64,000 nucleotides of DNA from Stieleria sp. JC731 (GTDB taxonomy: Bacteria; Planctomycetota; Planctomycetia; Pirellulales; Pirellulaceae), in assembly GCF_020966635.1 (NCBI RefSeq), contig NZ_JAJKFQ010000029.1:522930-586929 (forward strand). Reading direction: 5' to 3'. Both the position numbers and the translations under genes were made by a program. Below the pieces are notes generated by a model. The model was not told where the DNA came from. It ran no database searches and was given only the letters and a program-made list of their open reading frames with translations. Positions 47,599 through 57,797 of the stretch are shown in pieces; positions within the stretch are counted from its first letter, which is position 1; each line of letters starts with the position of its first letter.

Positions 47599-49212
47599 TT
47601 ACTGCGAATTCATCACCGCGGCAAGCTGCTCGTAAGTTCGTGCACTGTCTTCATTGCTGCCGCGATTATTCAAAGCGATCTGATAGAGATGCTGTCCACA
47701 ATCGGTCGGATACTGACCTGTCACACAAGCTTGACATAGGCGATCTTCTGGCAAATCGATCGCACGGGTGATCGCTTCGACCGGAAGGTAACGCAGTGAG
47801 TCAGCTCCCAAGTCGTCGGCCAGCCGTTGCTGAGCTTCGGGAGTCAAAACACCTTCGGTTCCGAAGTACTTTGGTGCGATCAGCTGATCAATCGTGCTCA
47901 TATCGATCCCGTAGAAGCACGGTGCGACGATCGGAGGACATGCGACACGCACATGGATCTCTTTCGCGCCGCCGACTTCGCGGATCCGATCCAGTAGCAC
48001 ATTCATCGTCGTGCTTCGAACGATCGAATCTTCGACCAAGATGACCCGCTTCCCTTCCAAGACGTCACGAAGGGGAGTGTACTTCGTCGCGGCCTTGGCC
48101 TTTCGGGCTCGCCCGCCTTCGATAAACGTCCGACCTGCATAGCGATTGCGAATCAGGCCTTCACGGCACGGGATCGAAAGCTCGTACGCCATCGCATCCG
48201 CAGCGGCTTTACTGGTGTCCGGAACGGGAACGATGATCGTATCCGGATCGTCCAGAGGGATTCGACCGTCGGCGCGCTCCGACCGGGCAAGTTCTTCACC
48301 CAAACGGGTTCGCGTTAGATAAACGCTACGATCATCCAAGGTGCTGGCGACGTTGGCAAAGTAGATCCATTCGAAGAAGCAGTGGGCACTTTTTTTGCTT
48401 TCCACAAACTGCTCAATCCGAACGCCGGACTCCGGATTGACGACAATCGCGTGTCCGGGTTCCAGCGACTTGATTTGGTTTGTTTCAAATCCCAAGTTCA
48501 GCAACGCAACGCTTTCACTGGCGGCGGCAAACAATGGGCCTTCGTTGACGTAGCACATTGGCTTGATGCCAAGGGGATCACGTGCAACCAGCATTTCTCC
48601 TTCAGCGGTAAGCAATGCCAGCGAGTAAGCACCGTCAAAGTCCCCCGCAATCTGCCGCAGCACATCAATCCATTCGACGCGTTCGGTGGACTGGCTGAGT
48701 ACACGTCCGATTTCGTGCATCAGGATTTCGGTGTCGGTGTCGAGCACCAGGTGGTGATCACCATCGGCAAGCAGGCGTTCTTTCAGCAAGCTGTAATTGG
48801 CTAGCTGACCGTTGAAGCAAAAGCTGAACCACTTTCGTTTGTGGATGTGTTCGCGTTCGAACGGCTGGGCGTAGTTGCGGTCGTCTTGACCGCAGGTCGC
48901 ATATCGCACGTGACCGATCGAGGCGTTGCCGGCCAAACCTTGCATGATCGATTCACACTTGGCGCGGTGATTCAGACGAAACACCTCGGTCACGGTTCCG
49001 ACGTCCTTGCGAGTCATCAACAGGCGAGGTTGGTCGGGATTGTAGGTTGTCATTCCCGCGGCCAGTTGGCCACGGTTTTGAATGTCGAGCAACATCCGCG
49101 GCAGCAGCCGGGAGATCTGGCGAGGCCCCTGTTCCGGGCAGACGGGGCTGCGTCCACGGCCAGACAGGTGGTAAATCGCCGCAACGCCGCACTCGTGATT
49201 GATCTCACTCAT
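47599..49212 (-). CDS. purF: Amidophosphoribosyltransferase PurF
   Basis: 537-residue first enzyme of purine synthesis: PRPP + glutamine to phosphoribosylamine. The glutaminase half starts '[18 protein letters not shown]', with the catalytic Cys at residue 8 after a 7-residue stretch that would need to be removed. '[12 protein letters not shown]' and '[11 protein letters not shown]' follow. The PRTase half has '[20 protein letters not shown]' in segments as PRPP loop. '[15 protein letters not shown]' near the end carries Cys residues as in PurF types with an Fe-S cluster. ATG 49212 is favoured over 49236. A 281-bp gap separates it from the divergent proB. Confidence 0.93.
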   Translation of the reverse strand: MSEINHECGVAAIYHLSGRGRSPVCPEQGPRQISRLLPRMLLDIQNRGQLAAGMTTYNPDQPRLLMTRKDVGTVTEVFRLNHRAKCESIMQGLAGNASIGHVRYATCGQDDRNYAQPFEREHIHKRKWFSFCFNGQLANYSLLKERLLADGDHHLVLDTDTEILMHEIGRVLSQSTERVEWIDVLRQIAGDFDGAYSLALLTAEGEMLVARDPLGIKPMCYVNEGPLFAAASESVALLNLGFETNQIKSLEPGHAIVVNPESGVRIEQFVESKKSAHCFFEWIYFANVASTLDDRSVYLTRTRLGEELARSERADGRIPLDDPDTIIVPVPDTSKAAADAMAYELSIPCREGLIRNRYAGRTFIEGGRARKAKAATKYTPLRDVLEGKRVILVEDSIVRSTTMNVLLDRIREVGGAKEIHVRVACPPIVAPCFYGIDMSTIDQLIAPKYFGTEGVLTPEAQQRLADDLGADSLRYLPVEAITRAIDLPEDRLCQACVTGQYPTDCGQHLYQIALNNRGSNEDSARTYEQLAAVMNSQ

Positions 49213-49493
49213 TGAAAAGACTTGCTCGTCAATCAAATCAGGAATTCAGGAGAACCTGAGAAAACAAATGCCAATTATCAATTCAGAATCCGCTCGCGAG
49301 CGAAGTGCTCGTCATCGGCTTCCGCTGCCCCATTGTCCAGAAGCTACCGTGTTTGTTGAACCGCCCGGTTGCGGGAAGCGGCGTTTTTTCAAAAACTTCT
49401 GCCGCCCCCTGTCATATGGTCGTTTTACGCCGCAAGTATTATTTTGTCGGCGCGTCAGTCCCCCCTTTTTAAGATCTCTCCCCCTCAAAAAAC

Positions 49494-50657
49494 GTGTCCC
49501 CCGACTCCTTGGACCAAAGAAAACTAGCGATCGACTCCGCCACCAGCGTTGTCGTCAAAGTCGGCACTCGAGTACTAACGGACAGTTCCGGAAAACTTGA
49601 TCGCCATAGAATTGCCTGTCTCTCGCGAGCCCTCTGCAAAATCGCAGACACCGGTCGGCAAACCATTATCGTCAGTAGCGGTGCAGTTGGCGCCGGAATT
49701 GGCAAACTGGGTCTCGACCATCGCCCCACTGACCTCGGGCAGCTTCAAGCCGTGGCGGCAATTGGCCAGGCTGATCTGATCCAATCCTACGAAGCATCTC
49801 TGGCCGAACGCGGACGACATGCGGCACAAGTTCTGCTGACGCGAAACGATCTCCAATCTCGTGAAGGGTATCTCAACGTCCGCAATGCACTGAACTGCAT
49901 TGACGAACTGGGAGCGATCGCGATTGTCAACGAAAACGACTCCGTCGCGGTCGGCGAGCTTAGGACCACATTTGGGGACAACGACCGTCTGGCCGCGCAA
50001 GTGGCCGGTCTTTTGGAAGATTGCCTGCTGGTCATCCTCTCGGACATCGACGGACTGTACGACGGACACCCCGACGAACCCGGCAGCCGCTGCATCGATA
50101 TCGTCGATCAATTGGACGATGACATCATGGCGATGGCGAATGACAAAAAAAGCTCATTCAGCAAAGGCGGGATGGCAAGCAAGCTGATCGCCGCCCAATT
50201 GGCAACCTCCCACGGTCACTCCGTCATTATCGGCCCAGGAAGAGATGACGCGGTGCTAGACAAAGTTCTTGCCGCCGAACAGGTCGGAACCCTATTCCTC
50301 CCGTGCAACAAGACTCTTCGTGGACGACGACGCTGGATCAGTGCCTCGGCTGAAATCGAAGGACGGATCATTATCGACAAAGGTGCCGCCGAAGCACTTC
50401 GTCACGAAGGCGGAAGCTTGCTGGCGATTGGAATCACTGACGTTATTGGTGAATTCGATGCAGGCACTGTTGTCGTCATCGCAGACAAACAAGGCGAAGA
50501 AGTCGCCCGTGGACTGTGTAATTACCCGTCATGGGAAGTCAGCAAGATCAAAGGCAAGATCAGCGAAATGATCGGCGGCATTCTTGGGCACTGCCCCTAC
50601 GAATCCGTGGTGCATCGCGACAACATGACGCTGGCACAAGGCGCCGACCGGACCTAG
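49494..50657 (+). CDS. proB: Glutamate 5-kinase ProB
   Basis: 387-residue first enzyme of proline synthesis: ATP-dependent phosphorylation of glutamate. The AAK-fold kinase starts 'SVVVKVGTRVLTDSSGKL' (18-35), then 'IIVSSGAVGAGIGKLGL', 'NENDSVAVGELRTTFGDND', 'ILSDIDGLYDG' and 'FSKGGMASKLIAA'. A PUA domain (about 290-375) follows ('GRIIIDKGAAEALRHEGGSL', 'VIGEFDAGTVVVIAD'). Start is GTG at 49494. The full-length kinase-PUA form is the feedback-regulated type. Its product is used by ProA, whose gene lies at the left window edge. 4 bp before the DUF1559 gene. Confidence 0.95.
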   Translation: MSPDSLDQRKLAIDSATSVVVKVGTRVLTDSSGKLDRHRIACLSRALCKIADTGRQTIIVSSGAVGAGIGKLGLDHRPTDLGQLQAVAAIGQADLIQSYEASLAERGRHAAQVLLTRNDLQSREGYLNVRNALNCIDELGAIAIVNENDSVAVGELRTTFGDNDRLAAQVAGLLEDCLLVILSDIDGLYDGHPDEPGSRCIDIVDQLDDDIMAMANDKKSSFSKGGMASKLIAAQLATSHGHSVIIGPGRDDAVLDKVLAAEQVGTLFLPCNKTLRGRRRWISASAEIEGRIIIDKGAAEALRHEGGSLLAIGITDVIGEFDAGTVVVIADKQGEEVARGLCNYPSWEVSKIKGKISEMIGGILGHCPYESVVHRDNMTLAQGADRT

Positions 50658-50661
50658 GACC

Positions 50662-51498
50662 ATGGAACGCCATCGATCCCCCGCAGGTATCACCCTTGTC
50701 GAAGTCGTCGTGATTTTGCTGATCGCGATTGCCGTGTCGGTTCTCTTGATGCTGAAGGTTACCTCCAGCCGCGAATCGTCTCGGCGAATGGAATGCGAGG
50801 AAAACTTGCGTGTGATCTCCGCCGCACTTCAAAGCTATTCGCTGGTCAGTGGCTATCTTCCGATCGGCACACAAAACCCGACCGCACCAATCGAAAGCCT
50901 CCCCAACGGCTACCATCACAATTGGGCCGAGGCATTGCTGCCGATGCTGGATCAACAAGAAACGTTTGACCAAATTCATTTTGATTCAAGCGTCTACGCA
51001 CCAATCAATGCACCCGTTGCGGAACTGTCGCTGCAAAACTTTCGCTGCAGCGCCTCGGCAAACAAACTGACAATCAACGCGACGACTTACACAGGCGTCG
51101 TCGGATCACAAGCCGCCCCGATCGATGAAAACACCGACGGTATGTTCTCACTGAATCGTTGGCGATCACTGCGTGATGCCGAGGATGGACAATCGTTCGT
51201 CTTATCGATCGCCGAAAAGTCTGTTGACTTCCCCGGTCCGACCAACTGGAACAGCGGCACACGCGCCAGCCTTCGAAACGCCGGCCACCCGATCAATCGA
51301 TCATTCGTTGAGCGTCCCCCAGAAGTCACGGACGTCGGTGGCTTTTCGAGCAATCACATCGGGGGCGCCTACTTGGCGTTTGTCGATGGGTCGTTCCGAT
51401 TCTTTTCGGAAGCGACAGACCAACAGCTCTTGCAGGATCTGGCATCGCGAAAGGACGCAGCCGCTGCCGCGGAAAGCTCCGACGCAAATCAAGAATGA
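50662..51498 (+). CDS. DUF1559 prepilin-like protein
   Basis: 278-residue protein of the large planctomycete family with a prepilin start and DUF1559 body. Prepilin signal 'SPAGITLVEVVVILLIAIAV' has Gly at -1 and Glu at +5. 'SRRMECEENLRVISAALQSY' is the conserved helix after it. 'HHNWAEALLPMLDQQETFDQ' and 'NFRCSASA' follow, and the C-terminal 'GFSSNHIGGAYLAFVDGSFR' is the DUF1559 hallmark (H-x-G-G-x-x-x-x-x-x-D-G-S). Function unknown; thought to form pseudopilus-like surface structures. It sits 4 bp behind proB, so it is probably co-transcribed with it, an odd pairing. Confidence 0.9.
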   Translation: MERHRSPAGITLVEVVVILLIAIAVSVLLMLKVTSSRESSRRMECEENLRVISAALQSYSLVSGYLPIGTQNPTAPIESLPNGYHHNWAEALLPMLDQQETFDQIHFDSSVYAPINAPVAELSLQNFRCSASANKLTINATTYTGVVGSQAAPIDENTDGMFSLNRWRSLRDAEDGQSFVLSIAEKSVDFPGPTNWNSGTRASLRNAGHPINRSFVERPPEVTDVGGFSSNHIGGAYLAFVDGSFRFFSEATDQQLLQDLASRKDAAAAAESSDANQE

Positions 51499-51614
51499 AT
51501 CGCTAGAATCGGCTGACCTCTTTAAAAGACGTAACCGGCTTTTCAAAGCAGACTCATCTCGGCGAAGCAACCTACTGCACAAAAGGCTGCGGACAAAAAG
51601 CTGCGGTTAGGTGT

Positions 51615-52916
51615 TCAATCGGCCGAATCTGATTTGGTCGCTTGCAACTGAACCACTTGAACGTCGCTGCCGTTCTTTGCCGGCATCCGATCCGGATCCT
51701 GATATTTCGACACATCGAAGTGCCGTGTGTAGGTTCCGAAATCGTTGAACGCGTACTTCTTCGCCCAACGATAAACGAAACTTCGCTCAGGAATTTCGTC
51801 GCCGGGCTGAAACTGACTTCGCCTTGGCGTCACGTGATCGAGTTCACGCATGACTTCATTGCGAATCGTGGTGTCTCGTGCCCCATGCTTTTCAGCAAGC
51901 TCGATCAACAAATCGGGACGCTCCATGATGACGCAGCCGCGGGTGTGCTGCGCAGTCAACTCACGAAAGTCTTTTAAGAATGCCGAGTTATTAAACGTTT
52001 CCGCTAGCGGCCGATCATCGTGAATCGACTCCGATGCCATCTGAATCACCGGGCACGGTTCGATGTCGCCTTTGGGACCGATGTGATGGGTAAATCCTGT
52101 TGCCGCGGGACACAGGGCATTCCCCGCATCGTCGTGATACGCGTCGATCACGATGATCGGTTTGGTCGCACGCGTGTCGACGACAAACTGACGAACCCGC
52201 TTTTGTTCTTCACTACTAAGGGCGAGTTGTGGATTGGGTTCCGGTCCGACCGGCCGATAGATATGGAACCAGCAATACATCACTCCCATCTCAATCAACC
52301 GATCAACCCATGCGTCGTTGACCAAGTCGTCGATATTGGTTTTGCACACACTGGTGCAGACACCGACAAGCAAGTTGTGCTTTAGAGCGGTTTCCAAACC
52401 TTTCATCGTTTGGTTGTAAACGCCACCACGACCTCGGCGTTCGTCGCTAATAATTTCGGTGCCTTCGACACTGATCAGCGGAGTAACGTTGCCATACTCC
52501 TTTAACCGGGCCGCGACATCGTCGGTAATGAAATGACCGTTGGTGAAAACTTGAAAATAAACGTCGCGGTTCTGTTCAAAGATTTGCAACAAGTCTTTGT
52601 GCATGAACGGTTCACCGCCCAAGATGCCAAAGAAACTGTTTCCCATCTCTTTCGCTTGGCGAATCGTTTCGTTAGCCGCATCCAACTCGATGCGATGCTG
52701 CTTGGCCGCGACATCAACCCAACAGCCTTGGCAGCGCAGGTTGCAGCTGTTGATCACCGACATGTAAAGAAACGGCGGAAAGAATTCGCCTCGCTTTAAA
52801 CGACGCTTGTGCTTATGAACGCTCAGCAACCCTTTCACCCCGAGCGTCCAAATCGCCTTGGCTAACAACCGTTTGTCGGTCTCGAAGAGAAATCGTGACG
52901 CAAGGCGAAGGTACAT
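51615..52916 (-). CDS. Radical SAM protein with SPASM-like C-terminus
   Basis: 433-residue radical SAM enzyme. The 4Fe-4S motif C-x3-C-x2-C is at Cys58, Cys62, Cys65 ('SCNLRCQGCW'). 'FFGILGGEPFMHKDLLQIFE' in segments is the GGE SAM-binding strand, and 'FQVFTNGHFITDD' and 'PLISVEGTE' complete the barrel. 'CPAATGFTHHIGPKGDIEPC' near 270 and a later 'RGCVIMERPDLL' supply further Cys as in SPASM-type auxiliary cluster proteins. Substrate unknown. Gene separated by 53 bp from the amidohydrolase upstream on the same strand, so likely co-transcribed. Confidence 0.87.
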   Translation of the reverse strand: MYLRLASRFLFETDKRLLAKAIWTLGVKGLLSVHKHKRRLKRGEFFPPFLYMSVINSCNLRCQGCWVDVAAKQHRIELDAANETIRQAKEMGNSFFGILGGEPFMHKDLLQIFEQNRDVYFQVFTNGHFITDDVAARLKEYGNVTPLISVEGTEIISDERRGRGGVYNQTMKGLETALKHNLLVGVCTSVCKTNIDDLVNDAWVDRLIEMGVMYCWFHIYRPVGPEPNPQLALSSEEQKRVRQFVVDTRATKPIIVIDAYHDDAGNALCPAATGFTHHIGPKGDIEPCPVIQMASESIHDDRPLAETFNNSAFLKDFRELTAQHTRGCVIMERPDLLIELAEKHGARDTTIRNEVMRELDHVTPRRSQFQPGDEIPERSFVYRWAKKYAFNDFGTYTRHFDVSKYQDPDRMPAKNGSDVQVVQLQATKSDSAD

Positions 52917-52969
52917 TTCGTAACTGATCGGTGGAGGGTGGGGAAAGCCGGAAGCGTTTCCGACGAAGC

Positions 52970-54304
52970 TTAGCCGATATCATTATGGCCGGCATCGGAA
53001 TCAATTGCAGTGCAAAACCGCAGTTGTGAAGTATCCGTTTCCGCAAAGTCCGCATGAACCCCTGCCAGGTGCTGAGCAGAGGTGGGAATCATCATGAGCG
53101 AATCGAAGGGCGTTTTGCCGGGTTGAATGCATCCAAAGGCCCGTGCACCTTCGTTCGGCGTTTCGGCGGACGCGGGACCGCGACCGAGCGAATCCGCCCC
53201 CATGATGGTGGCCATTTCTAGTACCCGCGACGGAGCAAGGTCTTGCCGATGGCTGAGCAAAAAACGCAATTCCTCCCAGATACTTAGATCTGGATTGCTC
53301 GCCCGCGAATCGGTCCCCAAGGCCACCCGGACTCCCATTTCCAGCAGCTTTCCGACCGGGTGTGCATCGTATCCGAAAAAATGATGCGTTCTTGGGCAAT
53401 ACACCACCGTCATGTGCCGCCGTTCGGCGATGAACTGCATTTCGCAATCCTGCAAGTCATTTCCGTGGACCACGAGCGCTAGCGGCGCTTCAGCAAGCAT
53501 TTGCAGGTAGGCCAAGATTGGCTGATCAGCGTCACCCGCGGCCCCCTTTCCCAACGGGAATAACCCAGGCACCCAAAGCCCTGCACGCTGCAAGGAATCT
53601 GCAAATCGTCCGGTGCCATGGGTAAGCAATTCTCGCTCGTCAGGCGATTCGGCGAGGTGCATCGCTACAGGACAGCCTTTAGCCGCTGCCCAATCAACAC
53701 ATCGCTGCACCAACGCGATCGGTGTGGAATATGGCGCGTGCGGGCTGATAGCAGGTACAAGGTTGCTCTCGCCAATGCGGCATGCAGAATGGCCTCGCGC
53801 AGACGCTTCGGAGTGCAGCAATGCGGCTTGGAAACGTTCCGCACCGCGTTCTTGGGACAGGCCCAACACCTCGGCAAATGACACGATCGATGCATAGGCA
53901 TGCTCGGGATAGCTGGATGGCGTCGTTGCGATATCAGCAATGAGCTCAACCCCAGCATTCTGGGATTCGGCAAGTCCACTTGCGATATTGGCTGCCCTGA
54001 CCGATTCGTCAGCTTGTCCTCGAGCCCGGATAACTTCGCCAATCCAGTTTGCCAAAGCGATTCCCGGCTCACCGATTGGCCTTCGACAATCGGAAAACTC
54101 AAGATGCGTGTGAGCGTTGACCAACTTGGGAAGCACCGCCACGTCGCCGAGATCAACGCTCGCTTGTGGACCAACTGATGCCTGACGGCGATTGGATATA
54201 TCGACAACGATTCCATCGACGACCGTAATGCAGGGGTTTTCAATCGGAGGACCGGTGATTGGAAACAGCCAACGAGCCTGATAGGTTTTTGAACTGGGAT
54301 TCAT
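52970..54304 (-). CDS. Amidohydrolase, MtaD/aminofutalosine-deaminase-like
   Basis: 444-residue metal-dependent deaminase of the ATZ/TRZ-MtaD group. Metal site: 'LPKLVNAHTHLEFSD' (HxH), 'PVAMHLAESPDE', 'LVVHGNDLQD' and 'VALGTDSRASNPDLSIWEEL'. 'ISPHAPYSTPIALVQRC' is the substrate loop typical of adenosine/aminofutalosine deaminases. Members act on S-adenosylhomocysteine, methylthioadenosine or aminodeoxyfutalosine in menaquinone synthesis; the motifs alone cannot decide. ATG 54304 is chosen over the codon at 54334, which adds only ten residues. Divergent from the DNA glycosylase gene, 41 bp apart. Confidence 0.82.
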   Translation of the reverse strand: MNPSSKTYQARWLFPITGPPIENPCITVVDGIVVDISNRRQASVGPQASVDLGDVAVLPKLVNAHTHLEFSDCRRPIGEPGIALANWIGEVIRARGQADESVRAANIASGLAESQNAGVELIADIATTPSSYPEHAYASIVSFAEVLGLSQERGAERFQAALLHSEASARGHSACRIGESNLVPAISPHAPYSTPIALVQRCVDWAAAKGCPVAMHLAESPDERELLTHGTGRFADSLQRAGLWVPGLFPLGKGAAGDADQPILAYLQMLAEAPLALVVHGNDLQDCEMQFIAERRHMTVVYCPRTHHFFGYDAHPVGKLLEMGVRVALGTDSRASNPDLSIWEELRFLLSHRQDLAPSRVLEMATIMGADSLGRGPASAETPNEGARAFGCIQPGKTPFDSLMMIPTSAQHLAGVHADFAETDTSQLRFCTAIDSDAGHNDIG

Positions 54305-54345
54305 TTTTTGTCGGGTGCCGAACGTCTCAAGCATATTCGAGCGTT

Positions 54346-54960
54346 ATGACCTTTTCGATCGAGTCGGCAGAACGTTTGCCAGCGGACTTTTATTGCAGAA
54401 AGACAGCCGATGTCGCGCGAGCCTTGATCGGGAAAACCATCGTGCATCGTACCGCCGGCACGATTACCGGCGGAATCGTCGTCGAAACGGAAGCCTATCT
54501 GCATCGCAATGATCCGGCTAGCCACTCGGCCCGTGGACGCACCGCAAGCAACGAATCAATGTTCCTGCGGCCTGGCACGCTCTACGTGTACCCGATTCAT
54601 GCCAAATACTGCTTGAACGCGGTCACCGAAGAAGCCGGAACGGGAGCAGCGGTTTTGATCCGTGCGATCGAACCGACGATCGGTATCGAAACGATGTGCG
54701 GTCGCCGCGGGCAATCCGACCTCCGCCGCCTGACGACAGGACCGGCGATGCTTTGCCAAGCCCTATCCATTGATCGGTCTGATGACGGACGATGCTTGGT
54801 CGGCGATTCAGACTTGGGAATTTTTCTAAACACAGCCGATGACCATCGTCGCCGAATCGTCGCGACGAAGCGTATTGGGATCAGCAAAGCCCAACATCGC
54901 AACCTTCGTTTTGTCGATATGAACTCACGCTTTCTTAGTCGACCAGTGCCGAAGCGTTAG
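54346..54960 (+). CDS. 3-methyladenine DNA glycosylase (AAG/Mpg type)
   Basis: 204-residue DNA repair glycosylase that removes alkylated purines. 'ADFYCRKTADVARALIGKTI' and 'GGIVVETEAYLHRNDPASHS' carry the catalytic Glu and the Tyr that intercalates into the DNA. 'NESMFLRPGTLYVYPIHAKY' in segments and 'LNAVTEEAGTGAAVLIRAIE' follow in AAG order, then 'LTTGPAMLCQALSI' and a C-terminal 'ISKAQHRNLRFVDMNSRFLS'. ATG 54346 gives the normal family length; the frame opens at 54259 inside the divergent gene. The last 36 bp overlap, tail to tail, the PIG-L gene on the minus strand. Confidence 0.9.
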   Translation: MTFSIESAERLPADFYCRKTADVARALIGKTIVHRTAGTITGGIVVETEAYLHRNDPASHSARGRTASNESMFLRPGTLYVYPIHAKYCLNAVTEEAGTGAAVLIRAIEPTIGIETMCGRRGQSDLRRLTTGPAMLCQALSIDRSDDGRCLVGDSDLGIFLNTADDHRRRIVATKRIGISKAQHRNLRFVDMNSRFLSRPVPKR

Positions 54961-55737
54961 TTCTCGCACATCGGACGGCTCGGTCTCCATCGTCGGTTCG
55001 ATGTGCAACCCGACGGCCGCAAACAGGTCGTCCGTTGCGAAGGGACGCGCCGCGACGAAACACTCCGCTGCCTCGACACCGGCAATCGAACCGGCCATCA
55101 CCGCCGCCGCGCGAACTCGTTCGACGATCTGCCGCTTGTGATCGAACTGGCTTCCATAACATCGCATCGCGGCAAGCTTGGCTTCAAGTGTTTTGCTGAT
55201 ATCGACCAACGTGTGATAGGGGTTGCCTGCGATATTCATCGGCTCTAGGGCAATGCGATAGTACAGCTGCCGATCGATCACATGCGGTGGCAAATAGTCG
55301 AACTGATCGTCCCATTTGGAAAGCCGACTATAAAAGACCGCGGCGTCAGTCAGCAGCATCGCCTGATGATGATCCGGTGACGCCATGGGTGTCTTTTCGC
55401 CGAATCCCAAAACCATGCATGGACGCGTCATACGAAACACCTTGGCCAGTTCCACGCGTGCTTCGAAACAATCAAACAACCGTCGATTCGGCAAATCCAT
55501 TTGAATGCGATAACACACTCCCAACGCTTTTGCAGCTTGTGTCGACTCCAAGAAACGTGATGCGGGCCCGTCGGAGTACGGCGTCGGCTCACCATCAGTC
55601 AGATCAACGATCCCGACGCGGTATCCTTCCGCGGACAACTTTGCCAGCGTCCCACCGCAAGCGACCTCAACATCATCGGGGTGTGCTCCGACCGCGATGA
55701 CGTCCAATCGTGGTGGCAGGTCAGCCTGTTGTGACAT
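54925..55737 (-). CDS. PIG-L/BshB1-type N-acetylglucosaminyl deacetylase
   Basis: 270-residue zinc deacetylase of the PIG-L/LmbE family. 'VIAVGAHPDDVEVACGGTLA' (14-33) has the A-H-P-D-D zinc site and 'TPMASPDHHQAMLLTDAAVF' supplies the third ligand. 'YRVGIVDLTDGEPTPYSDGP' in segments follows the BshB1 subtype, which deacetylates GlcNAc-malate in bacillithiol synthesis; whether bacillithiol is made here cannot be told. The C-terminal ten residues overlap the glycosylase gene antisense (54925-54960). A short frame (55721-55912, 63 codons) on the same strand overlaps its start by 17 bp but has no family features. Confidence 0.88.
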   Translation of the reverse strand: MSQQADLPPRLDVIAVGAHPDDVEVACGGTLAKLSAEGYRVGIVDLTDGEPTPYSDGPASRFLESTQAAKALGVCYRIQMDLPNRRLFDCFEARVELAKVFRMTRPCMVLGFGEKTPMASPDHHQAMLLTDAAVFYSRLSKWDDQFDYLPPHVIDRQLYYRIALEPMNIAGNPYHTLVDISKTLEAKLAAMRCYGSQFDHKRQIVERVRAAAVMAGSIAGVEAAECFVAARPFATDDLFAAVGLHIEPTMETEPSDVRELTLRHWSTKKA

Positions 55738-55972
55738 TTTCGATCACCTCGGTGAAGTCTCCAAAACCCAAAACAAGTGTGCCAGCGTTTCCGCTCAACA
55801 CCGGTCCTACGAGCGTGACCGGTACCGTCATCGGCAATCGATCAACAAGATCAAAGCTGAACACAAATTCGCCCAATCGAACACCCGGTAATCCAACACC
55901 GGCTGCGGTCAATAGTTATCATACGGGTCTCTTTTTCCTTCCTCTCCATCTGCCCGCCACGGAGCCACCGTC

Positions 55973-57499
55973 ATGAGATTGACCGGTCTTGCCTTTATAT
56001 TCCTCGCCACCATCGCCGGACAATGTTCGGCCGAGATCCGAACCAGTGCGGTATTCGGTGACTCGATGGTCTTACAGCGAAACAAACCGATTCACGTTTG
56101 GGGCTGGGCGGATGCCGGTGCTTCGGTTGAGGTCAAACTTGCTGACGCAAACGCAACAGCGAAAGCGGATTCCGATGGTCGTTTCGATGTCGAACTTCCC
56201 AAAATGTCAGCAGGTGGGCCGTTCAAATTGGCGATCAACGCCGGCGACGACTCGGTCACCTTTGAAGACGTCTTGATCGGCGAAGTTTGGGTTTGCAGCG
56301 GACAATCCAATATGGGTTGGTCGGTCCAACAGTCCAACGACTCGGACCTAGAATCGCTATCGGCAAACTACCCCAACATCCGTTTGATCTCCGTTCCTCA
56401 GGTCGGCGTCCAAGAACCTCAAGACAGCTTTGATGGAAAATGGCAAGCCTGTACGCCCGAAAGCGTTCGACAGTTTTCCGGCGTCGGATACTTCTTCGGT
56501 CGCCAACTGCATCAAACGCTTGGCGTTCCCGTCGGACTGATTGATAACGCTTGGGGCGGCTCATCCGCAGAAGCCTGGGTCAAACGAGATCTGCTCGAAG
56601 CGGACGATACCTACGATGCTTTGATGGCTCGCTGGGAACAAACCGAAGCGACCTATAACCACGAAGCAGAGACAAAGAAGTACAAAGAAAAGCTTGCCGC
56701 ATGGCAGAAAGACAAGAAAGGCAACCGCCCCAACCCGCCACGGAATCCGTTGACCGGACAACACCGTCCCGCCAACCTCTACAACGGTGTTCTTCACCCA
56801 ATCATTGGCTATACGATTGAAGGCGTAGTCTGGTACCAAGGTGAGTCCAACGCCGGACGCGCTTATCAGTACCGCGAACTATTCCCGCTGATGATTCAAC
56901 ACTGGCGTGACGAATGGAAACAAGATGACTTCTCGTTCTACTGGGTTCAATTGGCCGACTATATGGCCGAAAAAGAACAACCCAGCAGCAGTGCTTGGGC
57001 TGAACTACGTGAAGCCCAAACGATGACGATGGACAAATTGGCCAACACCGGTGAAGCCGTCATCATCGAACTGGGCGAAGCCTCGGATATCCACCCCAAG
57101 AACAAACAAGATGTCGGAAAACGTCTAGCGCGATGGGCCCTAGCAAAGAACTACGGGTATGACATTCCTTACCGCAGTCCGACTTTCGAATCCATGACCA
57201 TCGATGGCAAAAAGGCCACTTTGAAATTTGATCATGTCGGCGGTGGTCTCGATACCTTTGACGTTCGTGACGTGATTGGATTTACGATCGCAGGCGAGGA
57301 TCAAAAGTTCGTCCATGCCAACGCAAAGATCGTAGGCAAGGACACTGTCGAGGTTTCCAGCGATCAAATCGAGCAGCCTGTATCGGTGCGATACGCTTGG
57401 GCAGACAACCCGATTTGCAACGTGCAAAGCCAAGAAGGCTTGCCCGTAACTCCTTTCCGCACCGACGACTGGAAAGGCGTCACTGCCGATTCCAAATAG
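55973..57499 (+). CDS. Sialate O-acetylesterase-like secreted esterase
   Basis: 508-residue SGNH-type esterase. Signal peptide '[17 protein letters not shown]' (residues 4-20). '[20 protein letters not shown]' is the family's N-terminal beta domain. '[16 protein letters not shown]' carries the catalytic Ser112 in GQSNM. '[16 protein letters not shown]' and '[11 protein letters not shown]' supply the oxyanion and Asn residues. '[20 protein letters not shown]' holds the catalytic Asp-His. A Lys/Glu-rich helix inserts at about 220-250. Removes O-acetyl groups from sialic acids or other acetylated polysaccharides outside the cytosol; substrate in this organism unknown. No neighbours in the same pathway are visible. 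Confidence 0.92.
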   Translation: MRLTGLAFIFLATIAGQCSAEIRTSAVFGDSMVLQRNKPIHVWGWADAGASVEVKLADANATAKADSDGRFDVELPKMSAGGPFKLAINAGDDSVTFEDVLIGEVWVCSGQSNMGWSVQQSNDSDLESLSANYPNIRLISVPQVGVQEPQDSFDGKWQACTPESVRQFSGVGYFFGRQLHQTLGVPVGLIDNAWGGSSAEAWVKRDLLEADDTYDALMARWEQTEATYNHEAETKKYKEKLAAWQKDKKGNRPNPPRNPLTGQHRPANLYNGVLHPIIGYTIEGVVWYQGESNAGRAYQYRELFPLMIQHWRDEWKQDDFSFYWVQLADYMAEKEQPSSSAWAELREAQTMTMDKLANTGEAVIIELGEASDIHPKNKQDVGKRLARWALAKNYGYDIPYRSPTFESMTIDGKKATLKFDHVGGGLDTFDVRDVIGFTIAGEDQKFVHANAKIVGKDTVEVSSDQIEQPVSVRYAWADNPICNVQSQEGLPVTPFRTDDWKGVTADSK

Positions 57500-57574
57500 C
57501 ACGGATTGCGTTTTAGTTTCCGATCCCTAGCTAGACGCAGGGATGTCGATGGGCAAACCAAAGGCTTCGGACCT

Positions 57575-57595
57575 GGCGTGACGTGCTGTCACGCC
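57575..57595. repeat. Perfect 8-bp hairpin between genes
   Basis: GGCGTGAC (57575-57582) and GTCACGCC (57588-57595) around a 5-nt loop, followed by CACCGGGGCTTCGCC. No T run, so a palindromic repeat is more likely than a terminator. It lies 75 bp after the esterase stop. Confidence 0.6.
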
Positions 57596-57797
57596 ACCGG
57601 GGCTTCGCCATCGGTACCGAATATCGATTGTGATCAGCCAAGGGTGACACAGCCAATACGACCGTTGCAGTAATCGCGGGCCTGGGGTGCATTGACCGCC
57701 TCAATTGGCCCGTGCCCGGCGAGAATTTAGCGAACAGCTAGAATTAAAGGACGGCAAACCCGTCCGTTTATCAATTCTTCGCAGGCAATTGAGCGTC

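Noticed and set aside
55721..55912. 63-codon minus frame overlapping the PIG-L start by 17 bp
   Set aside because: The overlap is compatible with a small upstream gene, but the sequence shows no signal peptide, domain or Shine-Dalgarno, so it was left out.
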